Source: an uncultured Eubacteriales bacterium
GTDB taxonomy: Bacteria; Bacillota; Clostridia; Christensenellales; Christensenellaceae
Assembly (NCBI GenBank): GCA_902782475.1
Contig: CACZNR010000200.1
Span: 1-5,803, forward strand
Direction: 5' to 3'
DNA length: 5,803 nt
Part shown: positions 5,245 to 5,803 of the stretch, in pieces
How positions within the stretch are numbered: the stretch's first letter is position 1
Layout: each line of letters starts with the position of its first letter
Notes under the pieces: generated by a model
What the model was told of the DNA's origin: nothing
The model's input: the letters and a program-made list of their open reading frames with translations, nothing else
The model's database searches: none
Made by a program: the position numbers and the translations under genes

Positions 5245-5268
5245 AGATATCACTTCAGCTCTGTTTTT
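5237..5268. terminator. Terminator overlapping the convergent gene ends
   Basis: A 10-bp stem, AGGGCTGAAG (5237-5246) with CTTCAGCTCT (5253-5262), has one G-T wobble and a 6-base loop, followed by GTTTTT on the + strand. The Nudix stop (5242-5244) is in the left arm, and the stop of the - strand gene (5250-5252) is in the loop. In the - direction the stem is followed by TTTATAT, a poorer tail, so the + strand operon is probably the main user. Confidence 0.85.
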
Positions 5269-5803
5269 ATCCGTCCGTTACTGTCTATTTCCACGACTAC
5301 AGTACTGTTCCCTGTATTTAGTATGGAGACATCAGGATTTGCTCTTCTGAGATCATCGTATATGGTGCTGCTGTTCCTGAGATATCGGTCACCGTTTGTT
5401 ATTATTGCGGTATCCGGCTTGAAGATAGACAGAGTTTCTGCACTGTTTGATCCGTTGGTACCATGGTGAGGCACTTTGTAGATATCGATCTTTTCGTTAA
5501 TGGCCTTTGCAATCTTTAGATTAACATGATCAGCAAGGGGATGAGGAGCAGGCCTGTCAGATATGTCACCACCAAAATAGATGTTTTTTCCGTAAAAATT
5601 CAAAAGAGCCGCACAGCAGTTCTCATTCTCGTTGAATATGATCCTGTGATATGTGTCCGGATTTTCTGCATCTTCATAGATGCTTTTTAACGTATCTTCT
5701 GTATGATATAGAGTTATCTTTCCGTCACCGAAATTAAAAGACGTGACATCCTTTACGTTATACAGGGCACTGTGCTTTTTGATCTTTTCCTTAAGATAAG
5801 CGC
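5250..5803 (-). CDS. ComEC-like metallo-beta-lactamase-fold protein, N-terminus outside the window
   Basis: The frame is open without a stop from the window edge to 5250, giving at least 183 residues, so the true start is upstream of 5803. A TTG at 5601-5603 is a possible start codon but sits in the middle of the conserved fold and is not the real start. Visible features in the partial protein are FNENEN (56-61), the beta strand and metal-site stretch NIYFGGDIS (73-81, D79), the KVPHHG motif (109-114), and PDTAIITNGDRY (128-139). This order, with IFNEN, GD and PHHG, is that of the C-terminal metallo-hydrolase domain of ComEC/Rec2 competence proteins and of stand-alone relatives. Those relatives may be nucleases or other phosphoesterases. 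Whether a membrane channel domain lies upstream cannot be seen. It converges on the Nudix gene with 5 bases between stop codons. Confidence 0.82.
   Translation of the reverse strand, partial: AYLKEKIKKHSALYNVKDVTSFNFGDGKITLYHTEDTLKSIYEDAENPDTYHRIIFNENENCCAALLNFYGKNIYFGGDISDRPAPHPLADHVNLKIAKAINEKIDIYKVPHHGTNGSNSAETLSIFKPDTAIITNGDRYLRNSSTIYDDLRRANPDVSILNTGNSTVVVEIDSNGRIKTELK

Noticed and set aside
1..5803. Possible defence system, mobile element or CRISPR array
   Set aside because: I found no direct-repeat array, transposase, integrase, phage gene or toxin-antitoxin pair. The TatD, metallo-hydrolase and Nudix genes are ordinary chromosomal families here.

Overview
The window looks like chromosomal DNA from a low-to-mid GC Firmicute. 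A clostridial organism, plausibly Lachnospiraceae, is my best guess. The reasons are strong GGAGG-type ribosome binding sites, heavy use of ATA, AGG and AGA codons, CCA-encoded tRNAs in a tight cluster, and the gene families present. Genus-level assignment is inference, not proof. Coding density is high, and the longest stretch without a gene is the 187-base divergent spacer at 2364-2550.

Layout. Bases 1-290 hold a tRNA array on the + strand: the 3' tail of a tRNA-Gly cut by the window edge, then tRNA-Cys(GCA), tRNA-Asp(GTC) and a complete tRNA-Gly(GCC), closed by a rho-independent terminator at 294-324. Next is a two-gene unit with a 4-base overlap: a TatD-family metal hydrolase (356-1069) and tcdA (1066-1770). 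It ends at a hairpin at 1774-1798, which is shared with the convergent gene for a six-helix HdeD/DUF308 membrane protein (1815-2363, - strand). That membrane gene has its own good sigma-A-type promoter at 2394-2422.

From 2551 to 5244 there is a compact four-gene + strand operon. It encodes a GT28/MGDG-synthase-like lipid glycosyltransferase, a divergent PlsY-family integral membrane acyltransferase, a nicotinamidase/isochorismatase-type cysteine hydrolase, and a Nudix hydrolase of the 8-oxo-dGTPase type. The genes overlap by 14 and 35 bases and then are 1 base apart. The operon ends in a strong terminator at 5237-5268, which overlaps the stop codons of both the Nudix gene and a convergent - strand gene. 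That last gene is cut by the window edge and encodes a ComEC-like metallo-beta-lactamase-fold domain. Its frame stays open to base 5803, well beyond the first internal start-like codon at 5601-5603.

How the genes work together. The glycosyltransferase and PlsY-like protein both belong to membrane glycerolipid chemistry, so the front of the operon is probably a lipid-modifying unit. The cysteine hydrolase and Nudix enzyme look like small-molecule or nucleotide salvage and cleanup functions carried on the same transcript. I saw no CRISPR array, transposase, phage gene, toxin-antitoxin pair or defence system. The most interesting point is the PlsY-family protein with an altered glycine-rich motif, sitting next to the lipid glycosyltransferase.
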